Both the position numbers and the translations under genes were made by a program. The notes under the pieces were generated by a model. It ran no database searches and was not told the origin of the DNA. It worked only from the letters and a program-made list of their open reading frames with translations. Below are positions 26,666 through 35,371 of a stretch of DNA of 64,000 nt, piece by piece; position 1 is the first letter of the stretch; each line of letters begins with the position of its first letter. The stretch spans positions 1 to 64,000 of the forward strand of contig CAKMZB010000001.1 of NCBI GenBank assembly GCA_929200315.1. Reading direction: 5' to 3'. This stretch comes from an uncultured Alphaproteobacteria bacterium (GTDB lineage: Bacteria > Pseudomonadota > Alphaproteobacteria > Rhizobiales > Rhizobiaceae).

Positions 26666-27688
26666 CTACTTCCTGTCGAAATCGCGCCAAGTGCGCACGA
26701 GGACGGGCGACAAAAGAATAGCCACACCTATGATTGTGAGAACTGAAGTGGCCGCCGCCGATGATAATTGTCGGGTTTCGCCGCCAAGGTCGTTAAAGAT
26801 TGCCCAGCTCAGCGATGTTGCATGCGCATTTGCCGAGAAACTGACGATGGGCTCGAACACCCTGAAGTTGTCCATCAATTGCATCAAAGCGATGAATGTC
26901 GTCAGCGGTAGCAGGTGAGGAATTACCACATGTCTGATCTGAAGCCATCGGTTGGCACCATCTACACGGGCAGCTTCTAATGTGTCCTGACTGACTGTTT
27001 GCAGGCCAGCATAGTAAACTATGAAGGCAAACGGGGCGGAGTGCCACACGCCGTAAACCATCAACATGATCCACATCAGTGGAGTTGAAGCCTTCACTGA
27101 CAATTCAGGATCTCCGGCCAGATATTGCAACATCGTCCCGAAAATTCCGCGGGCATCGACCATCCAGAACAGGATGAGAGCGCCAACTAGCGGTGTAATC
27201 ATCATCGGCAACAGCGAGAAAAAGATCAGAGGTCCGCGTAGTGCTTTCAAAGCGCTATTGACGGCGATCGCGATAATAAATCCGAGGATGATCACCAAAG
27301 GCGTCACGACAAAGGTGTATGTCATTGTAAAGCCAATAGCTTTATAGAACGGCAGGTTCAGCATTTGAGCGCCAAAGTCACGCCATGTGTTGGTCCGCTC
27401 CCAAACCTCTCCAACTTCGCCGACGGCTATATGGTTGCGATCAAGATAGGTGGTGAGTCCGGCGAACTGCCCCAATGGTTTTTCGGCGCGCCGTGCTGCG
27501 GTCGCTTCTTGGTCAATTGTCGTTGATTCTCTGCACCCGAACAGATCACAGCTTTCAACCGTTTTGATTACCTGTTGGTGCTCAACATGAAGCGACTGAA
27601 CGACAACAGAGATAATAGGAAGAAAAATGAATAGGATCATCGCAACGGCGGACGGCAGAACAAACCAAAAGAACGATTTATGTTTCAT
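26666..27688 (-). CDS. Carbohydrate-type ABC transporter permease (MalF-like)
   Basis: A 340-residue permease of the CUT1 group. A long periplasmic segment between the first and second helices (about residues 35-95) contains two cysteines in ESCDLFGCRES that could form a disulfide. The EAA-type motif DTLEAARVDGANRWLQIRHV is near 234-253. It is the partner of the MalG-like protein and would receive substrate from the binding protein encoded just upstream. Confidence 0.87.
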   Translation of the reverse strand: MKHKSFFWFVLPSAVAMILFIFLPIISVVVQSLHVEHQQVIKTVESCDLFGCRESTTIDQEATAARRAEKPLGQFAGLTTYLDRNHIAVGEVGEVWERTNTWRDFGAQMLNLPFYKAIGFTMTYTFVVTPLVIILGFIIAIAVNSALKALRGPLIFFSLLPMMITPLVGALILFWMVDARGIFGTMLQYLAGDPELSVKASTPLMWIMLMVYGVWHSAPFAFIVYYAGLQTVSQDTLEAARVDGANRWLQIRHVVIPHLLPLTTFIALMQLMDNFRVFEPIVSFSANAHATSLSWAIFNDLGGETRQLSSAAATSVLTIIGVAILLSPVLVRTWRDFDRK

Positions 27689-27730
27689 TGCTTAGCGGCC
27701 CCCTGGCGTGTGCTTCGATGCGAATAATGT

Positions 27731-27754
27731 GCGGGGCAGAGTGCTCTGCCCCGC
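27731..27754 (-). promoter_or_regulatory. mRNA-stabilising or attenuating hairpin after the binding-protein gene
   Basis: GCGGGGCAG pairs perfectly with CTGCCCCGC around AGTGCT, 14 bases past the binding-protein stop and before the first permease. No T-run follows. It has the same placement as the hairpin after the binding-protein gene of the other importer (8713-8740). Confidence 0.7.
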
Positions 27755-27767
27755 GAGTGGCAGTTCC

Positions 27768-28994
27768 TTACCGGAGAAAGCCTTTTTCTTTCGCAGCCGC
27801 GGTATATGCCGCCTCTGTGTCTGCCAGTGCTTGTTCGGCAGATTCTTTGCCGAGCAGGAAGTCTGAAAGATTGTCACCCAAAGCCGTGTGCAACAGTCCA
27901 ACATAAGGCAGCATCGGATAGGACTTGGTGCCAGCAGCAATAGCTGCGAAAACACCGTCATTGACCGGTGCTGGCGTATAGCCTTCGATCATCCAAACGG
28001 CTTGGCTCATCGTTTCGTCGTTCAAAATAGCAGGGCTTATGCCATTTTTCATGGCGAGGAATGTTGCAACAGCGTCTTCATCAGAGAGATTTTTGGCAAC
28101 AGTCCAACCGTCCCACCACAATGTTGACGCGGGAATTGAGCCACCGCCAACAGTCAAGGGACCACCAACTGTGATGTTGGAATAGACTTGCTTTTCTGCG
28201 CCTTCACTATCCATCAGGTTGCCCACGCGGGATCCCCACATGTTCATGATCATGACGTTACCCGCTTCCATCTCGGCGCCGGTGGCGTTGGAATCGTGGG
28301 TCAGGAAGTCTGGGTTCATGTATTCGGTCAGCGCCTTCATCATATTAAGCGCGGCAACACCTTGCTCATTGTTGATGGCAACCTCGGCTGAACCGGCTTT
28401 GAAAAACTCGCCACCATGACCGATGTACATGTTCACGAATTCTTCTGCGAGGTTCCAGCCAGCTTTGTAAGCTCCGCCAACAGGGTACTCGCTGATGCCA
28501 GCCGCGCGGATTTTCTCAGCCGCTGCCAAAACATCTTCATAGGTAGTGGGAACATCAACACCGATCTCAGCCAGAACGTCCTTGCGATAGGCAAGCGTTT
28601 GAGCGTTCGCCATAAAGGCGACAGCCATTATTTTGCCGCCGATTGCGATCAACTGCTTTTTAGGAATGTCTTGGCCGTGTTCTGCAATGAGATCATCCAG
28701 CGGACGGATGACATCTTCGTTCATCAAGGCGACAACCGAAGAGTTTGCGATGATGGCCGAAGAGTATTCGGCAGGGTTGCCCTGCATGCCCGCGACGTTG
28801 ATTTTCTGGTGGTCGGCGGTCAGGTTCGATTTAACCTCGCCGCCGGTGCAGGATGCTGCACCCTTGGCAACGGTGTGAATGGCCGGAAATTCGTTGCCCA
28901 CAATGCTGACATTGCCGGAAATCTGGCAATCAGCATAGGCCGATCCTGCCATGAGGGCCAAACCACTGGCCAGTGCTATTTGCTTTAGAAACAT
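27768..28994 (-). CDS. Carbohydrate-type ABC transporter substrate-binding protein
   Basis: A 408-residue extracellular solute-binding protein of the MalE/family 1 type. The signal peptide ends near residue 21 (AGSAYA then DCQIS). Two cysteines early in the mature part (DCQIS and ASCTGG) may form a disulfide. It delivers the unknown substrate to the two permeases. The gene lies between the ATPase gene and the permeases, and the stop is followed by a strong hairpin. The ligand cannot be read from the sequence. Confidence 0.87.
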   Translation of the reverse strand: MFLKQIALASGLALMAGSAYADCQISGNVSIVGNEFPAIHTVAKGAASCTGGEVKSNLTADHQKINVAGMQGNPAEYSSAIIANSSVVALMNEDVIRPLDDLIAEHGQDIPKKQLIAIGGKIMAVAFMANAQTLAYRKDVLAEIGVDVPTTYEDVLAAAEKIRAAGISEYPVGGAYKAGWNLAEEFVNMYIGHGGEFFKAGSAEVAINNEQGVAALNMMKALTEYMNPDFLTHDSNATGAEMEAGNVMIMNMWGSRVGNLMDSEGAEKQVYSNITVGGPLTVGGGSIPASTLWWDGWTVAKNLSDEDAVATFLAMKNGISPAILNDETMSQAVWMIEGYTPAPVNDGVFAAIAAGTKSYPMLPYVGLLHTALGDNLSDFLLGKESAEQALADTEAAYTAAAKEKGFLR

Positions 28995-29073
28995 TTAGTC
29001 TCTCTCCCTGTTGAATGGGTGCATCTTCGAAGTCTGCACCCGTTGAACCCGCTGTGGCGGGAAGTTGCGAGGT

Positions 29074-30123
29074 TTACCCCTCGATACGCGCGCCTGTTTC
29101 TGCATCGAACAGGTGGCAGTGATCCTTAAGCACCTCAATCGAAACGGTTTCGTCGATCGTGGCCCGATAATTTTTGTCCGCTTTTACCGAAACCAACGCG
29201 CTGCCAATGCGGACGCTGACCATTGTCGCATCGCCCAGGAGTTCCATTGTGTAGATCGGCGCGTTGATCTGCCCGTCGCTCTTGACGACTTTGGCATCTT
29301 CAGCACGGAACCCGAGTGTTGCAGCGCCGTCTGCTGCGTTGAGTCCAGTGATTTGAACGTTGTTGGTGGTAAATGTGCCGTCTTTGATTGACCCGTCCAT
29401 TAGGTTCATCGCCGGATTGCCTATGAAGCTGGCGACAAACGCATTCGCGGGATTGTCATAAATTTCGACAGGAGTGCCGACCTGCTGCACCACGCCCGCC
29501 TTCATAATCACGACCCTATCTGCGAGTGTCATGGCTTCAATCTGGTCATGGGTCACGTAGATCGTTGTTACGGCCAACTCATGCGACAGGTTCTTGATCT
29601 GCGCGCGGGTCGAAACCCTTAGCTTGGCATCAAGATTAGACAGAGGTTCGTCCATCAAAAATACGTTTGGTTCCCGTACAACCGCGCGAGCAAGCGCTAC
29701 GCGCTGGCGCTGGCCGCCCGACAGTTCAGCCGGTTTGCGGTGCAGGAAATCGTCAAGCTCAACCATAGCGCTGGCTGTGCGAACTCTTTCATCATGGGTT
29801 TTGGGATCAACACCGCGCACCCGCAAAGGGAAACGAATGTTTTCATAAACATTCATATTCGGATAGAGCGCGTAACTCTGGAACACCATCGCCACATCGC
29901 GGTCTTTGGGTTCAAGGTCATTGACCCGTTTTCCATCGATCAGAATGTCACCTTCTGTGGCATCTTCAAGTCCAGCAATCATCCGCATTGTTGTGGTTTT
30001 ACCGCACCCGGACGGCCCAAGCAGAACCAAGAACTCCTTGTTGGCAATGGTGAGATCAAACTCGTGCACACCCACGAACGATCCCCAACGTTTGGACAAA
30101 TTGCGGAGCTGAATTTCGGCCAT
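29074..30123 (-). CDS. Carbohydrate-type ABC transporter ATP-binding protein (UgpC/MsmK-like)
   Basis: A 349-residue ABC ATPase. Walker A GPSGCGKTT is near 36-44, the signature LSGGQRQRVALARA near 134, Walker B VFLMDEPLSNLDAKLR near 153, and a C-terminal TOBE/MalK-like regulatory region follows. The ATG at 30123 is set by the GGGGGAAG site just upstream; a longer frame to 30255 would read across the operator region. It is the first gene of the long minus-strand run and shares its promoter region with the divergent NTF2-like gene. Confidence 0.9.
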   Translation of the reverse strand: MAEIQLRNLSKRWGSFVGVHEFDLTIANKEFLVLLGPSGCGKTTTMRMIAGLEDATEGDILIDGKRVNDLEPKDRDVAMVFQSYALYPNMNVYENIRFPLRVRGVDPKTHDERVRTASAMVELDDFLHRKPAELSGGQRQRVALARAVVREPNVFLMDEPLSNLDAKLRVSTRAQIKNLSHELAVTTIYVTHDQIEAMTLADRVVIMKAGVVQQVGTPVEIYDNPANAFVASFIGNPAMNLMDGSIKDGTFTTNNVQITGLNAADGAATLGFRAEDAKVVKSDGQINAPIYTMELLGDATMVSVRIGSALVSVKADKNYRATIDETVSIEVLKDHCHLFDAETGARIEG

Positions 30124-30155
30124 ATCTTCCCCCCAAGACGGAATACAGGTATTTT

Positions 30156-30169
30156 TGCATGCGTTTGCA
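30156..30169. promoter_or_regulatory. Candidate LacI-family operator, site 1
   Basis: TGCATGCGTTTGCA has the form TGCA-N2-CG-N2-TGCA with the central CpG typical of LacI-family sites. It lies 33 bases upstream of the ATPase start. The flanks are less symmetric than at site 2. Confidence 0.5.
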
Positions 30170-30207
30170 GAGATCATAGACAGCGCGGAATTTGTTTGGC
30201 AAGTTGA

Positions 30208-30227
30208 TTTTGCAATCGAATGCAAAA
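30208..30227. promoter_or_regulatory. Candidate LacI-family operator, site 2
   Basis: TTTTGCAATCGAATGCAAAA is a 20-bp inverted repeat with only one mismatched pair, centred on CpG. Its core matches the same TGCA-N2-CG-N2-TGCA pattern as site 1. The centres of the two sites are 55 bp apart, about five helical turns, so one tetramer or two dimers could repress both divergent transcripts. Confidence 0.6.
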
Positions 30228-30254
30228 AAAAGAACAAAACTAGAGAACTCACCA

Positions 30255-31292
30255 ATGAGCGCCGATTTTAGGAATGAAAAACAGCTTGTTAGGAATTACT
30301 ATGCACGCCTCGACAGTGCGAGCGAGGATGATATTCCAGCGGTATTGGACGCATTCACATCAACAGAATATCTGTGGCGCGGGTATCATCCATTCAATGA
30401 AATTACCTCCGCGCGTGAGGTCGCCGAGTCGTTCTGGCAACCCTTACGGGGCGCTCTGGTCACTATGCAGCGGCGTATGGACGTCTTTATGGCGGGTCAA
30501 AACACCATCGTGGAAAATGGGGGAGTATGGGTCGTCTCAATGGGCCATCTGATGGGCCTGTTCGATCATTCGTGGCTTGGTATTCCTCCAACGGGAAAGA
30601 TCGCCATGTTGCGCTATTGCGAGTTTCACCGGGTCAAAAACGACAAGATCACCGAGACGGCCATGTATTTCGATATCCCTCACTTAATGGTTCAGGCTGG
30701 CCTTCAGCCCTTTCCACCGCAAACCGCCGCGCATCTGGTGCAGCCCGGCCCGATGACGCACGAAGGCGTGATGTTCGAGACGCAAGACCCTGTCAGCGGT
30801 CAAAAGACTCTCGCCGTTATTGAGGACATGATCTGCGATCTGGGCCAATGGGGCAGCGAGCTTAGTCTTGAGGATGAACTGCGTCGCACATGGGCTGAAG
30901 ATATGATCTGGTGGGGGCCCGAAGGTATCGGTGCGACCTATACAATCGATCGCTATGCCAAACAGCATTCAGGCCCATTCCGGGCAACGCTCACCAACCG
31001 GTCCATGACGACACATATTGCCCGTTTAGCTGAGGGCAATTTCGGTGGGTTCTTCGGTTGGCCTAATTTCACGGCCACGCCTTCAGGCGGTTTTATGGGA
31101 ATGCCTTCAACTGACACACCCGCAGAATTCCGCGTGATCGACATCTATCGCCGTGAAGCAGACAAACTGGCCGAAAACTGGGTTTTCATTGATCTCCTGC
31201 ATTTCTGGAATATGCAGGGTGTCGACATTCTAGCGCGTACAACTGGCATTTATGCGGGTCATGAAACAGGTGCCAACGGGGCGCTGATGTGA
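30255..31292 (+). CDS. Two-domain NTF2/SnoaL-like protein (copy 5)
   Basis: A 345-residue double SnoaL-like protein, divergent from the rest of the cluster. It shares WRGYHPFNE near 41, GHLMGLFDHSWLG near 98, CEFHRVKNDK near 121, FDIPHLMVQAG near 138, IWWGPEGIG near 220 and AENWVFIDLLHFWNMQG near 314 with copies 2 and 4. I start at the ATG at 30255, the first residue of the conserved region; a longer frame from 30192 would cover the operator. The downstream amidohydrolase is coupled to it. Confidence 0.77.
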   Translation: MSADFRNEKQLVRNYYARLDSASEDDIPAVLDAFTSTEYLWRGYHPFNEITSAREVAESFWQPLRGALVTMQRRMDVFMAGQNTIVENGGVWVVSMGHLMGLFDHSWLGIPPTGKIAMLRYCEFHRVKNDKITETAMYFDIPHLMVQAGLQPFPPQTAAHLVQPGPMTHEGVMFETQDPVSGQKTLAVIEDMICDLGQWGSELSLEDELRRTWAEDMIWWGPEGIGATYTIDRYAKQHSGPFRATLTNRSMTTHIARLAEGNFGGFFGWPNFTATPSGGFMGMPSTDTPAEFRVIDIYRREADKLAENWVFIDLLHFWNMQGVDILARTTGIYAGHETGANGALM

Positions 31293-32188
31293 TTGACGCA
31301 CATCACCACCTTTGGAATCTTTCTGCGGTTCACTACCCATGGCTGATGGCGCGCGGAGTGGAACGGTTTTTTGGAGACCCATCACCAATTCAACGTAACT
31401 ATCTGATCGAGGAATTCCGCGAAGAAGCTGCAGCCGAGGGGGGCATTGCATCTGTCCATATTCAGGTTGGTGCCGAAGACAGTATGGCTGAGGCGCGTTG
31501 GGTACAATCCGTTGCTGATGCCAATCCCGACTGGCCATTGAAACAAGTGGTTTTTGTCGACCTCACCGCGGATGACCTGGATGCTCAGTTGGATGCCTTT
31601 CAGACGCTGCCCAGCGTCATCGGCACGCGCCAAATAGTCGGTCGTGCCCCAGGTGAAGATGCTGTGACCGGAACAAACACCCTACTCGATAACGCTGCCT
31701 TTGTTGCTGGTTTGCAAAATGCAGGGCGACGCGGTCTGAGCTTTGATCTTCAGTTGATACCGGAACTGATGGAAAGAACCGCTAACCTTCTTGCTCAAGC
31801 CTCTGATACAGCTGTCGCGCTTTGTCATGCCGGATCCCCCCATGACCGTTCTGGCGACGGGTTGGCGTATTGGGCAGACGAGTTACACGCCTTGTCTGAT
31901 CTGCCTCAGGTTCGTTGCAAACTGTCAGGCTTGGGCATGTTTGATCATAACTGGTCCCTCGGTAGTTTCCGTCCCATTGTCGAAACCTGCCTGGATCAAT
32001 TCGGACCTGATCGAGTGATGTTCGGATCAAACTTTCCGGTGGACAAGCTGTATTCCAACTATCCCACGCTGGTTCAAGCCTACCGTGACCTCGTTCCGCG
32101 CGACATGCATAAAGCCGTTTTCGACGACACGGCGGCAGATTTCTATTCCATATTTCCGGGTAAAACGGTCGACAATCTTGAGATTTGA
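31289..32188 (+). CDS. COG3618-type metal-dependent amidohydrolase (lactonase-like)
   Basis: A 299-residue amidohydrolase_2 barrel. The HHH motif (DAHHHLWN) is at 4-6, CHAGSPH is near 176 and the FGSNFPVDK strand with the catalytic Asp is near 247-255. Relatives hydrolyse lactones such as 2-pyrone-4,6-dicarboxylate, galactaro- and fuconolactone. It starts with GTG overlapping the previous stop (GTGA). It may open a cyclic ester formed by an oxidase or dehydrogenase of the cluster. A short inverted repeat (GATTTGA / TCAAATC, 32182-32205) spans its stop codon. Confidence 0.82.
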   Translation: MIDAHHHLWNLSAVHYPWLMARGVERFFGDPSPIQRNYLIEEFREEAAAEGGIASVHIQVGAEDSMAEARWVQSVADANPDWPLKQVVFVDLTADDLDAQLDAFQTLPSVIGTRQIVGRAPGEDAVTGTNTLLDNAAFVAGLQNAGRRGLSFDLQLIPELMERTANLLAQASDTAVALCHAGSPHDRSGDGLAYWADELHALSDLPQVRCKLSGLGMFDHNWSLGSFRPIVETCLDQFGPDRVMFGSNFPVDKLYSNYPTLVQAYRDLVPRDMHKAVFDDTAADFYSIFPGKTVDNLEI

Positions 32189-32824
32189 AGAAGCGGTCTC
32201 AAATCCCGTGAGATCAACCCAAGTGAACAGCTGCTTTGGTGAATCCACTCCACTGCCGCAAAGGTCCGCTTCTGCGTTTCGTCATTGCCATCGCTATTTC
32301 CGCTCCGTCGATGATTTGAGTGTGTGCTTGAGCTGTGCGTCGGCGGCTTTCACCACCGCAACGACCTAGATCACATCAATGATTTTGAGAGAATACCCAA
32401 CCCCCGCCAGAAGGTGCGCGGTACATGTTTGGTTCACGCGGTTGAAGTTTGACAATTTCATGCGTTCAACGGTCGGCGGGCGGTTGCGGAACGGCAGCGA
32501 CTTTCAGGGCGAGGGTGAAAATTGCGGATTGCACTCAACAGATCAGCAGTCTCATTCGTGACCGGCTGAAGAATTATTGCACAAGCACGGCGATCGCCGC
32601 GTAACTTTCAAAGAAAATCTCTTTCAAACAACAGAAGGTTCCAAAAGCCGCTGGAGCCCAGTTTCAAGCTTTGCTGTGTTGCATTCATGTTGTACAGAGC
32701 CGCTGCAACCGAAAGGGAATTGCTGGAATTGCGTGGAACTTGAACGCAACAGGTTGCAGCATAACTCTTCTGGAGAGCGGGCGGCTTGCAGCCGATAGTT
32801 GCCTGATTTTAACACAAAATTTCT
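32189..32824. other. Gene-free stretch between the catabolic cluster and tRNA-Gln
   Basis: I find no supportable gene in these 636 bases. The last 125 bases hold a nested set of inverted repeats (32702-32794). The stretch marks the junction between accessory and core DNA. Confidence 0.6.
32702..32794. repeat. Nested inverted repeats next to tRNA-Gln
   Basis: GCTGCAACC (32702-32710) pairs with GGTTGCAGC (32752-32760). Inside it TTGCGT (32729-32734) pairs with ACGCAA (32744-32749). Two small hairpins follow: CTCT/AGAG at 32765-32777 and CGGCT-TGC-AGCCG at 32782-32794. This may be a structured tRNA trailer, a small RNA or a recombination site. Confidence 0.5.
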
Positions 32825-32898
32825 TGGCTGGGGAACCTGGATTCGAACCAGGACTAACGGAGTCAGAGTCCGTGGGTCTACCGTTAACCTATTCCCCA
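32825..32898 (-). tRNA. tRNA-Gln (anticodon CTG)
   Basis: On the minus strand the sequence folds as a cloverleaf. The acceptor arms are TGGGGAA and TTCCCCA, the anticodon arm is ACGGA-CTCTGAC-TCCGT with CTG at the anticodon, and the T arm is CCTGG-TTCGAAT-CCAGG. The 3' GCCA is encoded. It reads CAG (Gln) codons. Its 3' end faces the accessory region. Confidence 0.95.
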
Positions 32899-33086
32899 AC
32901 GCGGCGCGTTGCGCTGGGCGCAATTAGGTCTTGTTGTTGCCCGGGTCAAGGCCAAGATGGGTGAAGATCAGCGGGCTTGGCAGGTGGTGCTTCCGTGATA
33001 GGGTGTGGGCAACGCAGAAAAGAAGCGCGTTGCAATGGCGGTTCCCGTTTGACGAGGCTGCCAGGCTGCGCGGAGGCTGAGGCAAG

Positions 33087-34541
33087 GTGTCGAACGGTGA
33101 GGGGGGCGAAGGCCCTACATCCCGGACTGACCCGCCAGGCAACGGGCGCCGAAGGCGTCGCCGCAGGTCTCGCAAGGCCAAGCGGCCCGGCATGGACCAT
33201 ACAGGTGCTGCCGCGAAGCAGGCGAGTGGGGAAGGGTCAAACCGGCCTCCTTCTGTTGAAGGACCGCCGGGCGAGAATGAAAATGCATCCTCCGCAAAGT
33301 CGAGGTCGGGCAAGCGCGCCCGCCGCCGTCGCAGAGGGAGCAAAGGCGGACGTATCCCTGAAGTTGTGGCCAATGGCGTCGCCGCGCCAACGCTCGACAG
33401 CACCGGTCGTGAGGCGCTGCTTACCGAAAAATCCAAACGTCGCGTTACCAGGCGCCCCCGCCGCAAGCCGAAGAACCCAAGCCATGCTGGTTCGCAAGCT
33501 GCTCAACGCGGGCAGCCCTATGCCGCGCTCGACCTTGGCACCAACAATTGTCGTCTGCTTGTTGCCGTTCCGCAGGGGCCTGGGCGCTTTCGCGTGGTCG
33601 ACGCGTTTAGTCGTATCGTACGGTTGGGAGAAGGGCTTGGTGCATCTGGCCGGCTGAGCGATGAAGCTATGGACCGTTCTATCGACGCCCTTCGCGCCTG
33701 CGCCGCAAAACTGGCCCAGCGCCCGGTTCGCGGTATGCGTCTTATCGCTACCGAAGCCTGTCGCAGTGCGCAGAATGGTCCGCAATTCCTGCAACGGGTG
33801 CATGAGGAAATTGGCCTCGAATTGGAAACCATCAACCGGGAAACGGAGGCGCGGTTGGCCGTTGCAGGATGTTCCTCGCTGGTCGATCCGGAGACCCGCG
33901 GTGTGGTGTTGTTCGATATTGGTGGCGGTTCGTCTGAGTTGGCATTGATTGATCTCGCCCGTGCCAAGCGCAACCGAGCGGGTATGTCGGATTACACAAG
34001 CGCCATTGCCAAATGGACATCCCTGCCGGTTGGGGTCGTAACGCTGTCGGAGCGTCATGGCGGAGGCCGCAACGTTACACCGCCGGTCTTTCAGGCGATG
34101 GTGGATGAAGTCTCCAACATGCTTGCCGATTTCGATGACGATGACGTACTCGGCCGCGCTATCACCAGCGGCGACGTCCACCTCCTCGGCACGTCTGGCA
34201 CGGTGACCACCCTTGCCGGTATTCACCTTGGCTTGCCGAAGTATGACCGTCGCCGTGTGGATGGAATGTGGATGAGCGTGAAACAGATGAGCCGCATCGT
34301 CACAGAGCTTAGCGAAATGAGCTATGATGAGCGCCAGCAGAACCCTTGCATTGGGCGCGATCGGGCTGACCTCGTTCTTGCTGGCTGTGCGATCCTGATG
34401 GCGATCAAGCAACGCTGGCCCTGCGAGCGGCTACGGGTTGCCGACCGGGGTTTGCGCGAAGGGTTGCTGACACAGATGATGGATGCGGACAATGCGTGGC
34501 TGCCGGACCGGCCCCACCGCCACCAAAAGGGACGTCGCTGA
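33087..34541 (+). CDS. ppx: Ppx/GppA phosphatase family protein with an Arg-rich N-terminal extension
   Basis: A 484-residue exopolyphosphatase/guanosine pentaphosphatase. The ASKHA-fold core begins near residue 145 with [16 protein letters not shown] and includes DIGGGSSE near 275 and [13 protein letters not shown] near 369. Residues 1-140 are disordered-looking with three strongly basic tracts (seven consecutive Arg near 21, RRRRR near 78, RRPRRKPK near 120). The core would degrade polyphosphate or pppGpp, and the extension may bind RNA or polyphosphate. GTG start with GGAGG about 10 bases upstream. rlmE follows within 1 base. Confidence 0.85.
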   Translation: MSNGEGGEGPTSRTDPPGNGRRRRRRRSRKAKRPGMDHTGAAAKQASGEGSNRPPSVEGPPGENENASSAKSRSGKRARRRRRGSKGGRIPEVVANGVAAPTLDSTGREALLTEKSKRRVTRRPRRKPKNPSHAGSQAAQRGQPYAALDLGTNNCRLLVAVPQGPGRFRVVDAFSRIVRLGEGLGASGRLSDEAMDRSIDALRACAAKLAQRPVRGMRLIATEACRSAQNGPQFLQRVHEEIGLELETINRETEARLAVAGCSSLVDPETRGVVLFDIGGGSSELALIDLARAKRNRAGMSDYTSAIAKWTSLPVGVVTLSERHGGGRNVTPPVFQAMVDEVSNMLADFDDDDVLGRAITSGDVHLLGTSGTVTTLAGIHLGLPKYDRRRVDGMWMSVKQMSRIVTELSEMSYDERQQNPCIGRDRADLVLAGCAILMAIKQRWPCERLRVADRGLREGLLTQMMDADNAWLPDRPHRHQKGRR

Positions 34542-34542
34542 G

Positions 34543-35253
34543 ATGGCAAGACGCAGCAAGAGCGGGGGCAGCGGGTCGGGTGGCCCCAACATCCGCAACA
34601 TGTACACCAAGGTGAAGACGGCGCGGGGGCGTAAACTCTCTTCCACGCTCTGGCTCCAACGCCAGTTGAACGACCCCTATGTGCAGCGTGCGCGTGCGGA
34701 AGGCTACGCCAGTCGCGCGGCTTACAAATTGCTTGAGATGGATGACCGCTACGGCATCCTGAAACCCGGCCAACGAATCGTCGATCTCGGCGCGGCACCC
34801 GGCGGCTGGTGCCAGGTTGCGGTCGCGCGCACGGGATCATCTGCAGATGATATGCGCGTTGTCGGCATCGACTATCTCGACATGGACCCGGTTGCGGGTG
34901 CGACGATCCTAAAGAAAGACTTTCTCGATGATGACGCGCCAGATGCGCTGATCGAAGCCTTGGGAGGCCACAAACCCGACATCGTTCTTTCCGATATGGC
35001 CGCCCCCACAACGGGCCATCGTCGTACGGATCACATCCGCACCATGGCTCTTGTCGAAGTCGCCCTCGACTTCGCCCTCGATGTTCTTCCCAAAGGCGGG
35101 CACTTCCTTGCCAAGACCTTCCAGGGTGGCACCGAAGGGGAGTTACTGGCTCAGATGAAGCGGGAATTCACCAGCGTTCACCACGTCAAACCGCCGGCAA
35201 GCCGGGATGGGTCGGTGGAGCTCTATCTGCTCGCCAAGGGTCGCAAGGGATAA
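34543..35253 (+). CDS. rlmE: 23S rRNA (uridine-2'-O)-methyltransferase
   Basis: A 236-residue RlmE/FtsJ enzyme that methylates U2552 in the ribosomal A loop. The SAM motif [13 protein letters not shown] is near 78-90, the catalytic K-D-K-E set includes SDMAAP near 148, and KTFQGG is near 188. The N-terminus is Gly/Ser/Arg rich as in other alphaproteobacterial members. The ATG starts 1 base after the ppx stop, so the two genes are co-transcribed. Confidence 0.92.
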   Translation: MARRSKSGGSGSGGPNIRNMYTKVKTARGRKLSSTLWLQRQLNDPYVQRARAEGYASRAAYKLLEMDDRYGILKPGQRIVDLGAAPGGWCQVAVARTGSSADDMRVVGIDYLDMDPVAGATILKKDFLDDDAPDALIEALGGHKPDIVLSDMAAPTTGHRRTDHIRTMALVEVALDFALDVLPKGGHFLAKTFQGGTEGELLAQMKREFTSVHHVKPPASRDGSVELYLLAKGRKG

Positions 35254-35371
35254 ATTCTCGTATTTGGCGTTGCACAAAGGCTTGGCGCTGTTCCAACTGC
35301 GGGGTAGGGCGTGTTAGGGGCGGCCGATGATGGTGCTCAACTGCACCCCAAGCGTCACGGATCCGTGCCCC

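Noticed and set aside
32085-32450. Coding remnants downstream of the amidohydrolase
   Set aside because: Several frames stay open for 60-95 codons but show no family features, and switch frame without any homologue I can name.
33237-34412. 391-codon open frame antisense to ppx
   Set aside because: It mirrors the codon pattern of the plus-strand phosphatase, has no recognisable domain and no ribosome site. A GC-rich third-position shadow explains it.
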